This document shows positions 7,408-14,735 of a DNA stretch of 22,015 nt, piece after piece; the first letter of the stretch is position 1, and each line of letters begins with the position of its first letter. The stretch comes from JBCDHN01 sp964351855 (lineage in GTDB: Bacteria > Verrucomicrobiota > Verrucomicrobiia > Verrucomicrobiales > DEV007). The notes beneath the pieces are model-generated. The model did no database searches, was not told the origin of the DNA, and saw only the letters and a program-made list of their open reading frames with translations. The DNA lies in assembly GCA_964351855.1 (NCBI GenBank), contig CAYGQD010000115.1, forward strand, positions 1-22,015. Direction: 5' to 3'. The position numbers and the translations under genes were made by a program.

Positions 7408-7944
7408 TTAAGCGTTCAGCTCTTCGATCAGGGCTTTCTTCTGATCCAAAAACGAAGACTCCGTTTCGATTTTTTTTTGAAGCCGCATAAGCCCCTCTAA
7501 CAAGGCTTCCGGGCGGGGTGGGCATCCTGAAACGTAGACGTCTACGGGAATCAATTGATCGATCCCTTGAAGAACCGCGTAGCTTCGATACATGCCACCG
7601 CTGGAAGCGCAGGCACCCATGGCAATACACCACTTTGGCTCTGCCATTTGGTCCCAAATTCTTTTCACCGCCAGAGCCATTTTGTAGGTAACGGTTCCTG
7701 AAACGATCATGACGTCGGACTGCCTGGGCGAAAAGCGCATCGCCTCAGAACCGAATCTGGCAATATCATATCTCGCGGCTCCAGCTGCCATCAGTTCGAT
7801 CGCGCAACACGCCAAGCCCATCGGCATTGGCCAAAGCGAGTTCTTCCGCATCCAGTTGATGGCAAAATCGAGCCGGGTAAAGATGATGTTATTCTCCGCC
7901 TTCGTGTCGAAAGTGAGGGGCGAGCTGATGGGGTCGTTCTCCAT
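7408..7944 (-). CDS. nuoB: NADH-quinone oxidoreductase subunit B (complex I, cluster N2)
   Basis: NuoB carries 4Fe-4S cluster N2, the last iron-sulfur centre before quinone. The 178-residue protein shows all four cluster ligands: the tandem Cys46-Cys47 in GLACCAIELMA, Cys112 in MGACASSGGMY and Cys141 in VSGCPPRPEALL. The N-terminal INWMRKNSLWPMPMG and the RYDIARFGSEAMRFSPRQSD block are also family hallmarks. The ATG at 7944 is the natural start. It is followed by nuoC after 9 nt. The gene upstream is a DUF2007 protein, not nuoA. A TGTGA-N6-TCACA site centred about 72 nt upstream of the start suggests control by a CRP/FNR-family regulator. A poor promoter candidate (TTGCAG at 8000-7995, TAGTTT at 7978-7973, spacing 16) lies just downstream of that site. 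Confidence 0.97.
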   Translation of the reverse strand: MENDPISSPLTFDTKAENNIIFTRLDFAINWMRKNSLWPMPMGLACCAIELMAAGAARYDIARFGSEAMRFSPRQSDVMIVSGTVTYKMALAVKRIWDQMAEPKWCIAMGACASSGGMYRSYAVLQGIDQLIPVDVYVSGCPPRPEALLEGLMRLQKKIETESSFLDQKKALIEELNA

Positions 7945-8004
7945 AGGTCATTGCGGGGTTCTACCGCGTTTCAAACTAGGGTTACGCGTTACCCCTGCAA
8001 GCCG

Positions 8005-8028
8005 ACTTTGTGAATTTTTTCACAAAGT
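8005..8028. promoter_or_regulatory. CRP/FNR-type operator upstream of nuoB
   Basis: ACTTTGTGAA (8005-8014) is a perfect inverted repeat of TTCACAAAGT (8019-8028). It contains TGTGA (8009-8013), a 6-nt spacer, and TCACA (8020-8024), which is the CRP consensus layout. It lies between the DUF2007 gene and nuoB, centred about 72 nt upstream of the nuoB start and just upstream of a weak -35 candidate. No T run follows on the minus strand (next bases CGGCTTGC), so a terminator for the DUF2007 gene is less likely, though not excluded. Confidence 0.5.
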
Positions 8029-8061
8029 GCTTCACCTCGGCCCAGACCATGTTTGAGCGGG

Positions 8062-8430
8062 TCAACTCCAGTTGTGGTCGCAATTCCGGCAGACAAGGCG
8101 GATCGGATCTCCTGATTTTTGGATCAACCGGAACCGTGGCTCGAGTGGAAAGTAAGCATCCGTGTCGTCATCGTTTTCCGTGGGATGAACATCTTTGGAG
8201 CCACAGCTAGGACAGGAGAGGACATCACCATCAGAGTTCTCGTTTGAAATGATCGTGGAAAGCAACCTCAGGGCTTCTTCTGCTTGGCGGTCCGAAACAA
8301 ACAGACTGTAAACCGGGTCGCCAGACGCCATATGCTCTCCCATCAATCCAGTACGAATGCGTTGCTGTTCCATTCGGCCTGCGATTGTCTCAGCCGAACT
8401 CTCACGATGAAAGGTTGCGAGGTGTTGCAT
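8062..8430 (-). CDS. DUF2007 domain protein with C-terminal zinc ribbon
   Basis: The N-terminal 60 residues match the DUF2007 pattern (putative signal-transducing proteins related to the GlnB fold): LATFHRESSAETIAGRMEQQ, a central GDPVYSLFVSDRQAEEALRLL. The C-terminal half carries two Cys pairs, CPSCGSKDV (Cys73, Cys76) and CRNCDHNW (Cys114, Cys117), separated by an acidic stretch, which should bind one zinc ion. The combination of DUF2007 and a zinc ribbon is known in bacteria; the function is not established. Length is 122 residues and there is no signal peptide. It is on the same strand as nuoBC but separated by 117 nt containing the palindromic operator, so co-transcription is uncertain. 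Confidence 0.82.
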   Translation of the reverse strand: MQHLATFHRESSAETIAGRMEQQRIRTGLMGEHMASGDPVYSLFVSDRQAEEALRLLSTIISNENSDGDVLSCPSCGSKDVHPTENDDDTDAYFPLEPRFRLIQKSGDPIRLVCRNCDHNWS

Positions 8431-8778
8431 GAGTCAGTTAGTTTTAGATTTCTCATATTTGACATGATTTATGGCAGTCTGTTCAAGCAAAATCTTTGTC
8501 TTCACGACGATTCTAAGAATAAGGCTCTCTGCACCTTTCGCCTAGAAGTCTGTCGGACGTTGAGCGTCCTGGTGAGAAGATCGAGGTTCGCGTCAAAATT
8601 CCCATGAGTTTGAGAAATTAGTGAAGACACAAACGACGAAACACGAAGGGGAGTTTTGGCCGAATCCTCGATTTTCGCATCCGGGCGGGGTAAATCCGAT
8701 AGACTCCTAGCCTCGAACATGTTCGCCCTAACACCGCACGTCGTCCATCCCGCCCGTCGAAATTGCCAGCGGCCAGCC
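8431..8778. other. Non-coding region between DUF2007 gene and tRNA-Ser
   Basis: This 348-bp stretch holds the downstream region of the tRNA and presumably the promoter of the DUF2007 gene. Open frames through it are continuations of the tRNA antisense or sense reading and are not credible proteins. At about 8621-8651 there are loosely repeated short units (GACACAAACGACGAAACACGAAGG) resembling a degenerate intergenic repeat. Nothing else stands out. Confidence 0.4.
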
Positions 8779-8868
8779 TGGCGGTGAGGGTGGGATTCGA
8801 ACCCACGGAACCCTTGCGAGTTCACTTCTTTAGCAAAGAAGCGCTTTCGACCACTCAGCCACCTCACC
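8779..8868 (-). tRNA. tRNA-Ser (anticodon GCT), CCA encoded
   Basis: Read on the minus strand, the acceptor stem GGTGAGG (8868-8862) pairs with CCTCACC (8789-8783), followed by discriminator G (8782) and an encoded CCA (8781-8779). The D-arm begins TGGCTGAGTGG. The anticodon stem CTTCT/AGAAG holds the loop TTGCTAA, with anticodon GCT at 8834-8832, reading AGC/AGT serine codons. A long variable arm typical of class II tRNAs follows (around AACTCGCAAGGGTT), then the T-arm GTGGGTTCGAATCCCAC. No integrase or target-site repeat lies beside it. Confidence 0.97.
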
Positions 8869-8978
8869 AAACGAGAAAATAGGCCAGTCGAAACCGAAGC
8901 GGAAGATGGCAGATTCCAGCTAGATCGTCAACTTCGGAATGCAAAGGAGATCCATCCGGAATTACGTCCCGGCATATG

Positions 8979-10352
8979 CTAATCTGAAGGGTTTAAGATT
9001 CGGCGCGGAGAGAATCTTCTGGAGTTGTGAAAGCTGGATTGGAGCCAGCGGAAACCCTGGTGGGCGTAAGAACAACCTAGAGTCGGTTTTGACTGCAGCA
9101 GGTTCGGATCGAATCGCACTTTTCCCCCGGAAATCAGGACCCGCTTCAAATGACTGGCGGTGACGGCTTTATCGAATTTTTCGAAGGCGAGGCGGGCTCC
9201 GTTTTTCCCAAACTTGCGGGACTTTTCTGGATCTTCTAACAACTCTTGCAAGGCATCGGCCAGATCGTTTGGGGAACGCTCTTCCACAAGAAGGCCGGTC
9301 TCACCGGGAATCACCATTTCGGGGACCCCAGCCAGCCTGGTGCTGACGCACGGCAAACCAACGGCCATGGCCTCCATGATAACGGTCGGCAGATTGTCCA
9401 TTCCTCCGTCAGCCTCCGTGACGCACGGCAGGGCGAACAGATGACATCGATGAGCAAGGGCATCGATTATTTCAGCCTGATCGGCTTCACCTTCTAAAAA
9501 AACGGTATCTTGGACACCAGCCTCTTCGATTTGCGCTCGCAATCGTCCTTCCAAAGGGCCTCCGCCGATGATGTGGCAGGAATGCTCGATGCCTCGCTCA
9601 CGCAAGATGGCGCTGGCCCGAACCAGATCATCGTAACCCTTCTTCTCGATCAATCGCCCAACGCTGTAAATCCGACGCGACCCAATTCCAGATGGTGGAT
9701 CAGGAGCGGCGGACTTCCACATCGCAACGTCGAGGCCGTTGTAGACCCGGCATACTTTGTGGCGCACGACGGGATAGTCCGCCGTTAGGCGACGAACGGT
9801 GTAGTCGCTCACGGTGACGACCCGAGACGCATCGTTCATGAGCCTACGCATCGATACCTCGGTGTTTGTTTCCGGGCAAAAGACGTCGTTCGCATGAGCT
9901 GTGAAACTGTAGGTAAAATCGCGGAAATGGCTCAACCACCAGAGCGTCCGCGCAGCCTTTCCACCGAAATGGCAGTGAGCATGATGAAGATTAGGGGCGA
10001 GTTCCCGAATCTTTGCATCGAGGTATGCCGCTTCATAGACACGCCGCTTATCAGGCTGATTGCCCCAAAAACGGAGCGTTCGATCAGCCGCTTTCGGGAG
10101 ATTTCTCTCGGTGCGTAATCGACGAACAAAGGCCGTCAATTCGGATTTCTCCGGAAGATAATGAACGCGGTCTCTTAACTCCGCAGGATAACTCTGGGTG
10201 GCCTCTTCCCGCGTATCGTTCAAACTGAAGATCAATGGCCGAATGCCCTGGCTCTCCAATTCGAGGATCTCGCGAACGCAAAAGGTCTGGGTAAAGGTGG
10301 GGAAGCGCTCAAAGAGATAAACGAGGTGATAAGAAGAGGAAAATTCGGTCAC
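8979..10352 (-). CDS. Glycosyltransferase family 4 protein (WcaL-like)
   Basis: A cytoplasmic or membrane-associated GT-B glycosyltransferase of about 457 residues, probably acting in exopolysaccharide or lipopolysaccharide synthesis. Near the N-terminus HLVYLFERFPTFTQTF is typical of the colanic-acid WcaL group, as is HHAHCHFGGKAARTLW followed by YSFTAHANDVF. The C-terminal domain shows RIYSVGRLIEKKGYDDL (about 228-244), HIIGGGPLEGRL, and the nucleotide-sugar segment DNLPTVIMEAMAVGLPCVS with the conserved Glu near 327, then GVPEMVIPGETGLLV. A frame extends upstream to 10505, but that would overlap the divergent kinase gene, and homology begins only near SYHLVYLF. I therefore chose the GTG at 10352. 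The last 50 or so residues are a basic tail beyond the usual family end. The sugar and acceptor are unknown. Confidence 0.85.
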   Translation of the reverse strand: MTEFSSSYHLVYLFERFPTFTQTFCVREILELESQGIRPLIFSLNDTREEATQSYPAELRDRVHYLPEKSELTAFVRRLRTERNLPKAADRTLRFWGNQPDKRRVYEAAYLDAKIRELAPNLHHAHCHFGGKAARTLWWLSHFRDFTYSFTAHANDVFCPETNTEVSMRRLMNDASRVVTVSDYTVRRLTADYPVVRHKVCRVYNGLDVAMWKSAAPDPPSGIGSRRIYSVGRLIEKKGYDDLVRASAILRERGIEHSCHIIGGGPLEGRLRAQIEEAGVQDTVFLEGEADQAEIIDALAHRCHLFALPCVTEADGGMDNLPTVIMEAMAVGLPCVSTRLAGVPEMVIPGETGLLVEERSPNDLADALQELLEDPEKSRKFGKNGARLAFEKFDKAVTASHLKRVLISGGKVRFDPNLLQSKPTLGCSYAHQGFRWLQSSFHNSRRFSPRRILNPSD

Positions 10353-10444
10353 GCTTACTGCTTGCTGATGAACGGGAAGAGGCAAACGGTGAATCCGGGC
10401 AAATTTTGAGCATCTGGCCGAAATTTGCCTCCAAGCGTAAAAGC

Positions 10445-12964
10445 ATGCCCGCACGGAGTACTGATCCAGATCCCAAAGGCCCCATTGGGGATCGACAGAC
10501 TCCAATCATCCCCGATCACGAAGTGATCCGGCAGGTCGGTAAGGGATCGTTTGGAGAGGTCTGGCTAGCCCGAGCCGTCACCGGAGTGTTTCGTGCGGTC
10601 AAAGTGATTTGGCGGGGCGATTTCGAGAATGAGCGTGATTTCGAGCGCGAATTTGAGGCCATCAAGCGCTACGAGCCCATTTCAAGGCAGCACCCGGGGT
10701 TGGTTCATGTGCTTCAGGTCGGCCGGGACGAAGAACTCCGCAGCTACTATTACATCATGGAGGTGGCCGATGACGTCACCGATGGCCAGGAAATCGACCC
10801 GGACACTTACACGCCCCATACCTTTCGAACGGAGATGCTCGAACGGGAAACAATCAATCTCGAAAGTTGCGCGGAACAGGGCGCGCAACTGGCTGAGGCG
10901 CTCGACTTTCTCCATGGAAACGACTTGATCCACCGAGACGTCAAACTCTCGAACGTCATCATCGTGAATGGACGGGCAAAATTGGCCGATATTGGGTTGG
11001 TCGCGGCGCTGGGAGATCGCAGCTTTGTTGGGACGGAAGGTTATGTGCCACCTGAAGGGGCGGGAACTCCCAGCGGAGACATTTTCAGTCTCGGGATGGT
11101 TATTTACGAGCTCAGCACGGACAAGGATCGACTCGATTTCCCCGACGTTCCGACCGGGTTTCGGGATCGCAGCAATTTGAGTCTCTGGCGCCGGATCAAT
11201 GCCGTGGTTTGTCGGGCTTGCTCGCGAAAAGTGAGCGACCGATTTTCATCCGGCGCGGAGATGGCGAAAGCGCTACGCGGTGAAAAAACGGAGGAAGCGA
11301 CCAAGCGTGGGCATCTGATTATAGGGTTGGTCGGGGGGGCGTTGGCCACGGGAATCCTCGGTCTGTTGTTGTTTCTTCCAAAGCCTGATCCCGGCTTTGC
11401 GATCACCAGCGATCCTTTGGGAGCAGAGGTCTTTGTCGGCGAAGAAAGGCTGGGAATCACGCCGCTGACCTTGCCTGAGAAGCCGAAATCCGGAACCAGT
11501 TACGAGTTTCTTCTCAACGGCTATCGAAAAGACGCGATCGAGTTTTCCGGTTCGAGTGATCCGCGTTCCAGCTTACACATCGACTTGGAAGTTTCGAAAT
11601 TCCCGCAGCCCGGACAGGTCTGGACCAATAGTATGGGCCTGGAATTCAAGCCTATTGGGAACGGACACCAGTTGGCCTATCCGGTCCATGCCGACCTTTT
11701 TGTGGATTCAGCGATTGCTAATGATCGGCTCTTCGAAAGCCAGATCGTGATGCAGACGAAAGATGGGGCAGCCTTTCCAATTCCGATTGCGTCCGCACGG
11801 GATCAGCGAGGGTTTACCGATTGGCTCCGGGAAAAGGATCTCGAAGCGGGATTCATCGGAGCCGATTATGTCTACAAGCCCGCCCCTCTCCCGGCTAGTG
11901 AAGAGATCTATTGGCCGGAACAACGGCTTCAGTTTGGGCGGAGTTCCATTTCCATTGCTCCGTTCGTCGTGGTGGTCCAACGGACCAGTTACGGGAGCCT
12001 GGCGATTTATTCTGAACCTAGCGGTGCGCTCATTTTCGACCAAGAGGGTGTATTGATTGGTGAGACACCTCATGAGATGCCTCGCCTTCGAACCGGGCCG
12101 GTAAGCTTCGAGCTACGGATGGATGGCTACAAGCCCTTCTACCTGGAAGGCCAGGTTCCACGGGATGGTTTGCTTGAATTACAGGCGGTATTGGATGAAG
12201 GAAATGCCGCCGAATTTGGCAAACCCTGGCAAAACCTACTCGGGATGGATTTGCTGCCGGTAGGTGAAATTTTGGTGAGTTCAACGGAAACGCGGGTTCA
12301 AGACTTTCGTCGCTTCTGTGAGGAGAATGACCTGAAACTCATGGTGCCTAACGATGCTCAGCCGCTGTATCCGATTCACGGGGTTTCTCGCGAAGACGCA
12401 GAAGCGTTCTGCCGGTGGTTGACCAAGCTCGAGCGTGCTGAAGGCGGGTTAACGTCACGGCTTGTCTATCGCCTGCCGACGGATTCTGAATGGAGCATGG
12501 CAGCGGGCCTTCCCCCTGAGCGCGGCCCGACACCCCAGAGTCGCAATGGATTCGTCACTGGAATCTATCCCTGGGGTTATGAGTGGCCACCTCCTGCCGG
12601 GGCTGCGAATGTGGCGGATGAAAGCTTGCGTGAGCTCTTTGATGCACTGGTGGGGGAAATCGAATTCAGTGGCCCCGGACCGACGACGATTCCGGGCTAC
12701 AACGATTCTTTCCCCAAGCTGGCATGGGTCAACGAATTGCAACCAAATCGTTTTGGGCTCTATCACATGTCTGGGAACGTCTGGGAGTGGGTGAGTGATA
12801 ACTTTACGGGCGGCCAGCAGGAGATCGGGACGATTCGGGGAGGTAGTTGGGAAACGTCTGAGAAGCTGGAGCTGATTTCGTCCTATCGACGCTCGTTGGA
12901 GCCGAGTCTTCGAGAATCCGGAGTTGGGTTCCGGGTCGTCCTTGCAAGGGCGCGGCCGAATTAG
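10445..12964 (+). CDS. Ser/Thr protein kinase with PEGA domains and SUMF/FGE-like domain
   Basis: From the ATG at 10445 the protein has 839 residues. A TTG at 10406 would add 13. A cytoplasmic kinase domain (about 25-277) has the glycine loop VGKGSFGEVW, Lys53 in AVKVIW and the catalytic loop HRDVKLSN (Asp165). The DFG motif reads DIG (Asp182), and PPEG replaces APE. One membrane helix follows (about 290-312), then a first PEGA domain (SDPLGAEVFVGEERLG), a decayed half SUMF-like segment (about 395-490), a second PEGA domain (SEPSGALIFDQEGVLIGETP) and a complete FGE/SUMF fold (about 592-837) with LVYRLPTDSEWSMAA, GLYHMSGNVWEWVSDN, RGGSW and GVGFRVV. The copper-binding cysteine pair of true formylglycine-generating enzymes is not seen, so this is probably a binding module. 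Its role may be sensing or scaffolding; substrates are unknown. It is divergent from the glycosyltransferase gene. Confidence 0.9.
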   Translation: MPARSTDPDPKGPIGDRQTPIIPDHEVIRQVGKGSFGEVWLARAVTGVFRAVKVIWRGDFENERDFEREFEAIKRYEPISRQHPGLVHVLQVGRDEELRSYYYIMEVADDVTDGQEIDPDTYTPHTFRTEMLERETINLESCAEQGAQLAEALDFLHGNDLIHRDVKLSNVIIVNGRAKLADIGLVAALGDRSFVGTEGYVPPEGAGTPSGDIFSLGMVIYELSTDKDRLDFPDVPTGFRDRSNLSLWRRINAVVCRACSRKVSDRFSSGAEMAKALRGEKTEEATKRGHLIIGLVGGALATGILGLLLFLPKPDPGFAITSDPLGAEVFVGEERLGITPLTLPEKPKSGTSYEFLLNGYRKDAIEFSGSSDPRSSLHIDLEVSKFPQPGQVWTNSMGLEFKPIGNGHQLAYPVHADLFVDSAIANDRLFESQIVMQTKDGAAFPIPIASARDQRGFTDWLREKDLEAGFIGADYVYKPAPLPASEEIYWPEQRLQFGRSSISIAPFVVVVQRTSYGSLAIYSEPSGALIFDQEGVLIGETPHEMPRLRTGPVSFELRMDGYKPFYLEGQVPRDGLLELQAVLDEGNAAEFGKPWQNLLGMDLLPVGEILVSSTETRVQDFRRFCEENDLKLMVPNDAQPLYPIHGVSREDAEAFCRWLTKLERAEGGLTSRLVYRLPTDSEWSMAAGLPPERGPTPQSRNGFVTGIYPWGYEWPPPAGAANVADESLRELFDALVGEIEFSGPGPTTIPGYNDSFPKLAWVNELQPNRFGLYHMSGNVWEWVSDNFTGGQQEIGTIRGGSWETSEKLELISSYRRSLEPSLRESGVGFRVVLARARPN

Positions 12965-14193
12965 CGATTCACCTTCGATAGCGTCATCACGCATTCCAGG
13001 TGACGGGTTTGCGGAAAGAGATCGAAAGGTTGAACGCGGCTGAGTTCATAACCAGATTCACGGAATCGGACCAAATCTCGCATCTGGGTTGCGGGATTGC
13101 AGGAAACATACACCACCCCAGCGGGTGCAAATCTGAACAATTGGTCCAGAAAATCGCCACTACATCCTTTCCGAGGCGGGTCGATGATAACGACCGTTTG
13201 ATCTGAATCTTTCTGTTGGAGATGCTCAAAGATCAATTCTGCGGTGCCAAGATGAAAAGAGGCGTTCGTAATTTGATTAAGGCGAGCGTTCTCCTTTGCC
13301 CAGCGGATGGACGTCTCACTGACTTCAATCCCGACCACGGTTTTGAAACCCGACGCGCAACTCAGGCCAAACAATCCACTACCACAGTAGGCATCGACCA
13401 ACTGCGTGCTTCCCAAGGACTGAGCCTCTTCAAGAACATGCGCAACAAAGTCGGGTAAAATGGAAGGATTGTTCTGGAAAAAATCTCCCGCAGGAAAGCG
13501 GAATCGCAAGCCGCTAACCGTCTCTTCACAGATTTCGGCAGATTTTGTCAGCACCTTCTCGCTGGTGGATTCACGGAGCAGAAGCGTGGCCCCCTTTTTG
13601 AATGCGGAAGCAGTCTTTCGAATATGGTCACGAACTGAGGAAAGGGTTTCGTTGAGTGGCACGGATGCGATTGGGCAGGATTTAACGTCGATGATATCAA
13701 AACGTTTTGCGTGGTGAAGGAACCCGATTGCGCCGACGTCTCCGCTTCGCGGCTTCTGGAAGTGAGGAGTGATTTTTGAGCGATAGCCGTAGAGCTTCGG
13801 CGAAGGAATCACGGCATCGACAGGAACGTCTTCAATGCCTGCCATGTGCTGCAAGAGTCCCAGGACCTGATTTCGCTTCCAATCTAGTTGAGCCTCGTAG
13901 CGTAAATTCTGGTATTGGCATCCCCCACACCGGCCGAACAACTCGCAACGCGGCTCAACCCGGTCCGACGACGGCTCCAAGACCTTCACCAAATCCGCGT
14001 CGCTGTAATTTTTATGGTTGCGGAAGACCCTTGCCAGAACCAACTCCCCCGGAAGAGCGAAGGGAACCATCACGACCCAGTCGTTGATGCGGCCCAGCCC
14101 CAATCCCAGATTCGTGAGCGTATCGATCCGTAATTCGATCTCTTGGTGGTATTCGAAGGGCTCAGGGAGAAAACGTTTCGGAATATTCGGCAC
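12961..14193 (-). CDS. rlmD: RlmD/TrmA-family 23S rRNA (uracil-C5)-methyltransferase
   Basis: This SAM-dependent enzyme makes 5-methyluridine in RNA. The 410-residue protein has an N-terminal TRAM-like domain (about 15-75). The 4Fe-4S ligands are Cys83, Cys89 and Cys92 (CELFGRCGGCQYQ) plus Cys173 (KSCPIA), with the same spacing as RlmD. The Rossmann methyltransferase domain shows FFQNNP, LVDAYCGSGLFGL (about 265-277), VVIIDPPRKG, the nucleophile Cys365 in YVSCNPATQMRDL and the general base Glu400 in HLECVMTL. The start is GTG at 14193. RlmD (m5U1939), RlmC and other relatives cannot be separated with certainty; the iron-sulfur motif favours RlmD. The TAA stop overlaps the TAG stop of the convergent kinase gene within TTAG (12961-12964), which leaves no room for a terminator. 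Confidence 0.9.
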   Translation of the reverse strand: MPNIPKRFLPEPFEYHQEIELRIDTLTNLGLGLGRINDWVVMVPFALPGELVLARVFRNHKNYSDADLVKVLEPSSDRVEPRCELFGRCGGCQYQNLRYEAQLDWKRNQVLGLLQHMAGIEDVPVDAVIPSPKLYGYRSKITPHFQKPRSGDVGAIGFLHHAKRFDIIDVKSCPIASVPLNETLSSVRDHIRKTASAFKKGATLLLRESTSEKVLTKSAEICEETVSGLRFRFPAGDFFQNNPSILPDFVAHVLEEAQSLGSTQLVDAYCGSGLFGLSCASGFKTVVGIEVSETSIRWAKENARLNQITNASFHLGTAELIFEHLQQKDSDQTVVIIDPPRKGCSGDFLDQLFRFAPAGVVYVSCNPATQMRDLVRFRESGYELSRVQPFDLFPQTRHLECVMTLSKVNR

Positions 14194-14248
14194 GCGAAGA
14201 AGGAAACCAAGATGGACGAGCTTGCACGTAGATGTTTCATTGAAGCCT

Positions 14249-14431
14249 ATGGAAACTGCGCCCGTGACCTGCCCTTCCTGTTTCGAGAGCTTCGAAGTGC
14301 CCCTACCCGCGATCAGTGAAGTGCCGGCGGAAGTCGATTATGATTGCGAGATCTGTTGTCGACCGATGAGTGTCGCCTTTTGGGCCGAAGATGGCGAAGT
14401 GTTGGCGGATGCGCGGGGACTTGATGATTAA
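14249..14431 (+). CDS. CPXCG-motif cysteine-rich small protein
   Basis: A 60-residue protein with two Cys pairs, CPSC at residues 8-11 and CEIC at 33-36 followed by Cys37, matches the CPXCG-type cysteine-rich family (a small zinc ribbon of unknown function). The closing segment RPMSVAFWAEDGEVLADARG is typical of it. The frame is open far upstream across the divergent methyltransferase gene, but the family starts at the ATG used here (14249), 55 nt from the methyltransferase start at 14193. No function is known. It may be the first gene of the rightward group that follows. Confidence 0.8.
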   Translation: METAPVTCPSCFESFEVPLPAISEVPAEVDYDCEICCRPMSVAFWAEDGEVLADARGLDD

Positions 14432-14503
14432 TCGCGCTTATTTTGAGGTGATGAACCTAACACTCTGATTGACCAGGCCGAGTGGCGCTGCTGTAGTTGA
14501 GCT

Positions 14504-14689
14504 ATGAAAGTGCTTCATCTCCTTTGGTTCACCGTGCTTCTTTCCAGCTGCGCCAGCAATAGCTCCGAAGAAGGCGAGCCTACGATTCCCGATCGCTCGA
14601 CTTGGAACTCGGCACCCGCTTTCCTCCAAGACGACGATCCGATCAACAAGCATCAGCAATACATGGGTGCAGGCTTTCAGAATCAATGA
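14504..14689 (+). CDS. Small predicted lipoprotein (61 aa)
   Basis: The N-terminus MKVLHLLWFTVLLSSC has a basic residue, a hydrophobic core and a lipobox LSSC with the lipidated Cys at position 16. The mature part is a short, polar, acidic peptide of about 45 residues (ASNSSEEGEP...) with no known domain. It should be anchored in the membrane on the periplasmic side. It starts 72 nt after the CPXCG gene, with 46 nt before the amidase gene, so it may share their transcript. The function is unknown. The lipobox is the main evidence that it is real. Confidence 0.65.
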   Translation: MKVLHLLWFTVLLSSCASNSSEEGEPTIPDRSTWNSAPAFLQDDDPINKHQQYMGAGFQNQ

Positions 14690-14735
14690 GGATAGGTGAT
14701 CTTGCCTTTCGGGAGATCTCAAGTTATTTGGAAGT

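Noticed and set aside
8005..8028. The palindrome as an intrinsic terminator of the DUF2007 gene
   Set aside because: No T run follows on the minus strand and the stem is A/T-rich. The TGTGA-N6-TCACA layout fits an operator better, though a terminator is not fully excluded.
8779..8868. tRNA-Ser as an integration site for a genomic island
   Set aside because: No integrase, direct repeat of the tRNA 3' end or change in gene character is seen on either side.
8502..8870. 122-aa minus-strand open frame covering the tRNA
   Set aside because: Its first half is translated tRNA-Ser sequence and the rest has no protein-like features.
10353..10505. N-terminal extension of the glycosyltransferase to 10505
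   Set aside because: It would overlap the start of the divergent kinase gene, and the extra 51 residues look nothing like the family. The GTG at 10352 lies just before the conserved region.
12300..12964. A functional formylglycine-generating enzyme
   Set aside because: The SUMF fold is present, but the cysteine pair expected near the C-terminal GFR region is absent. A non-catalytic module in a kinase is more likely.
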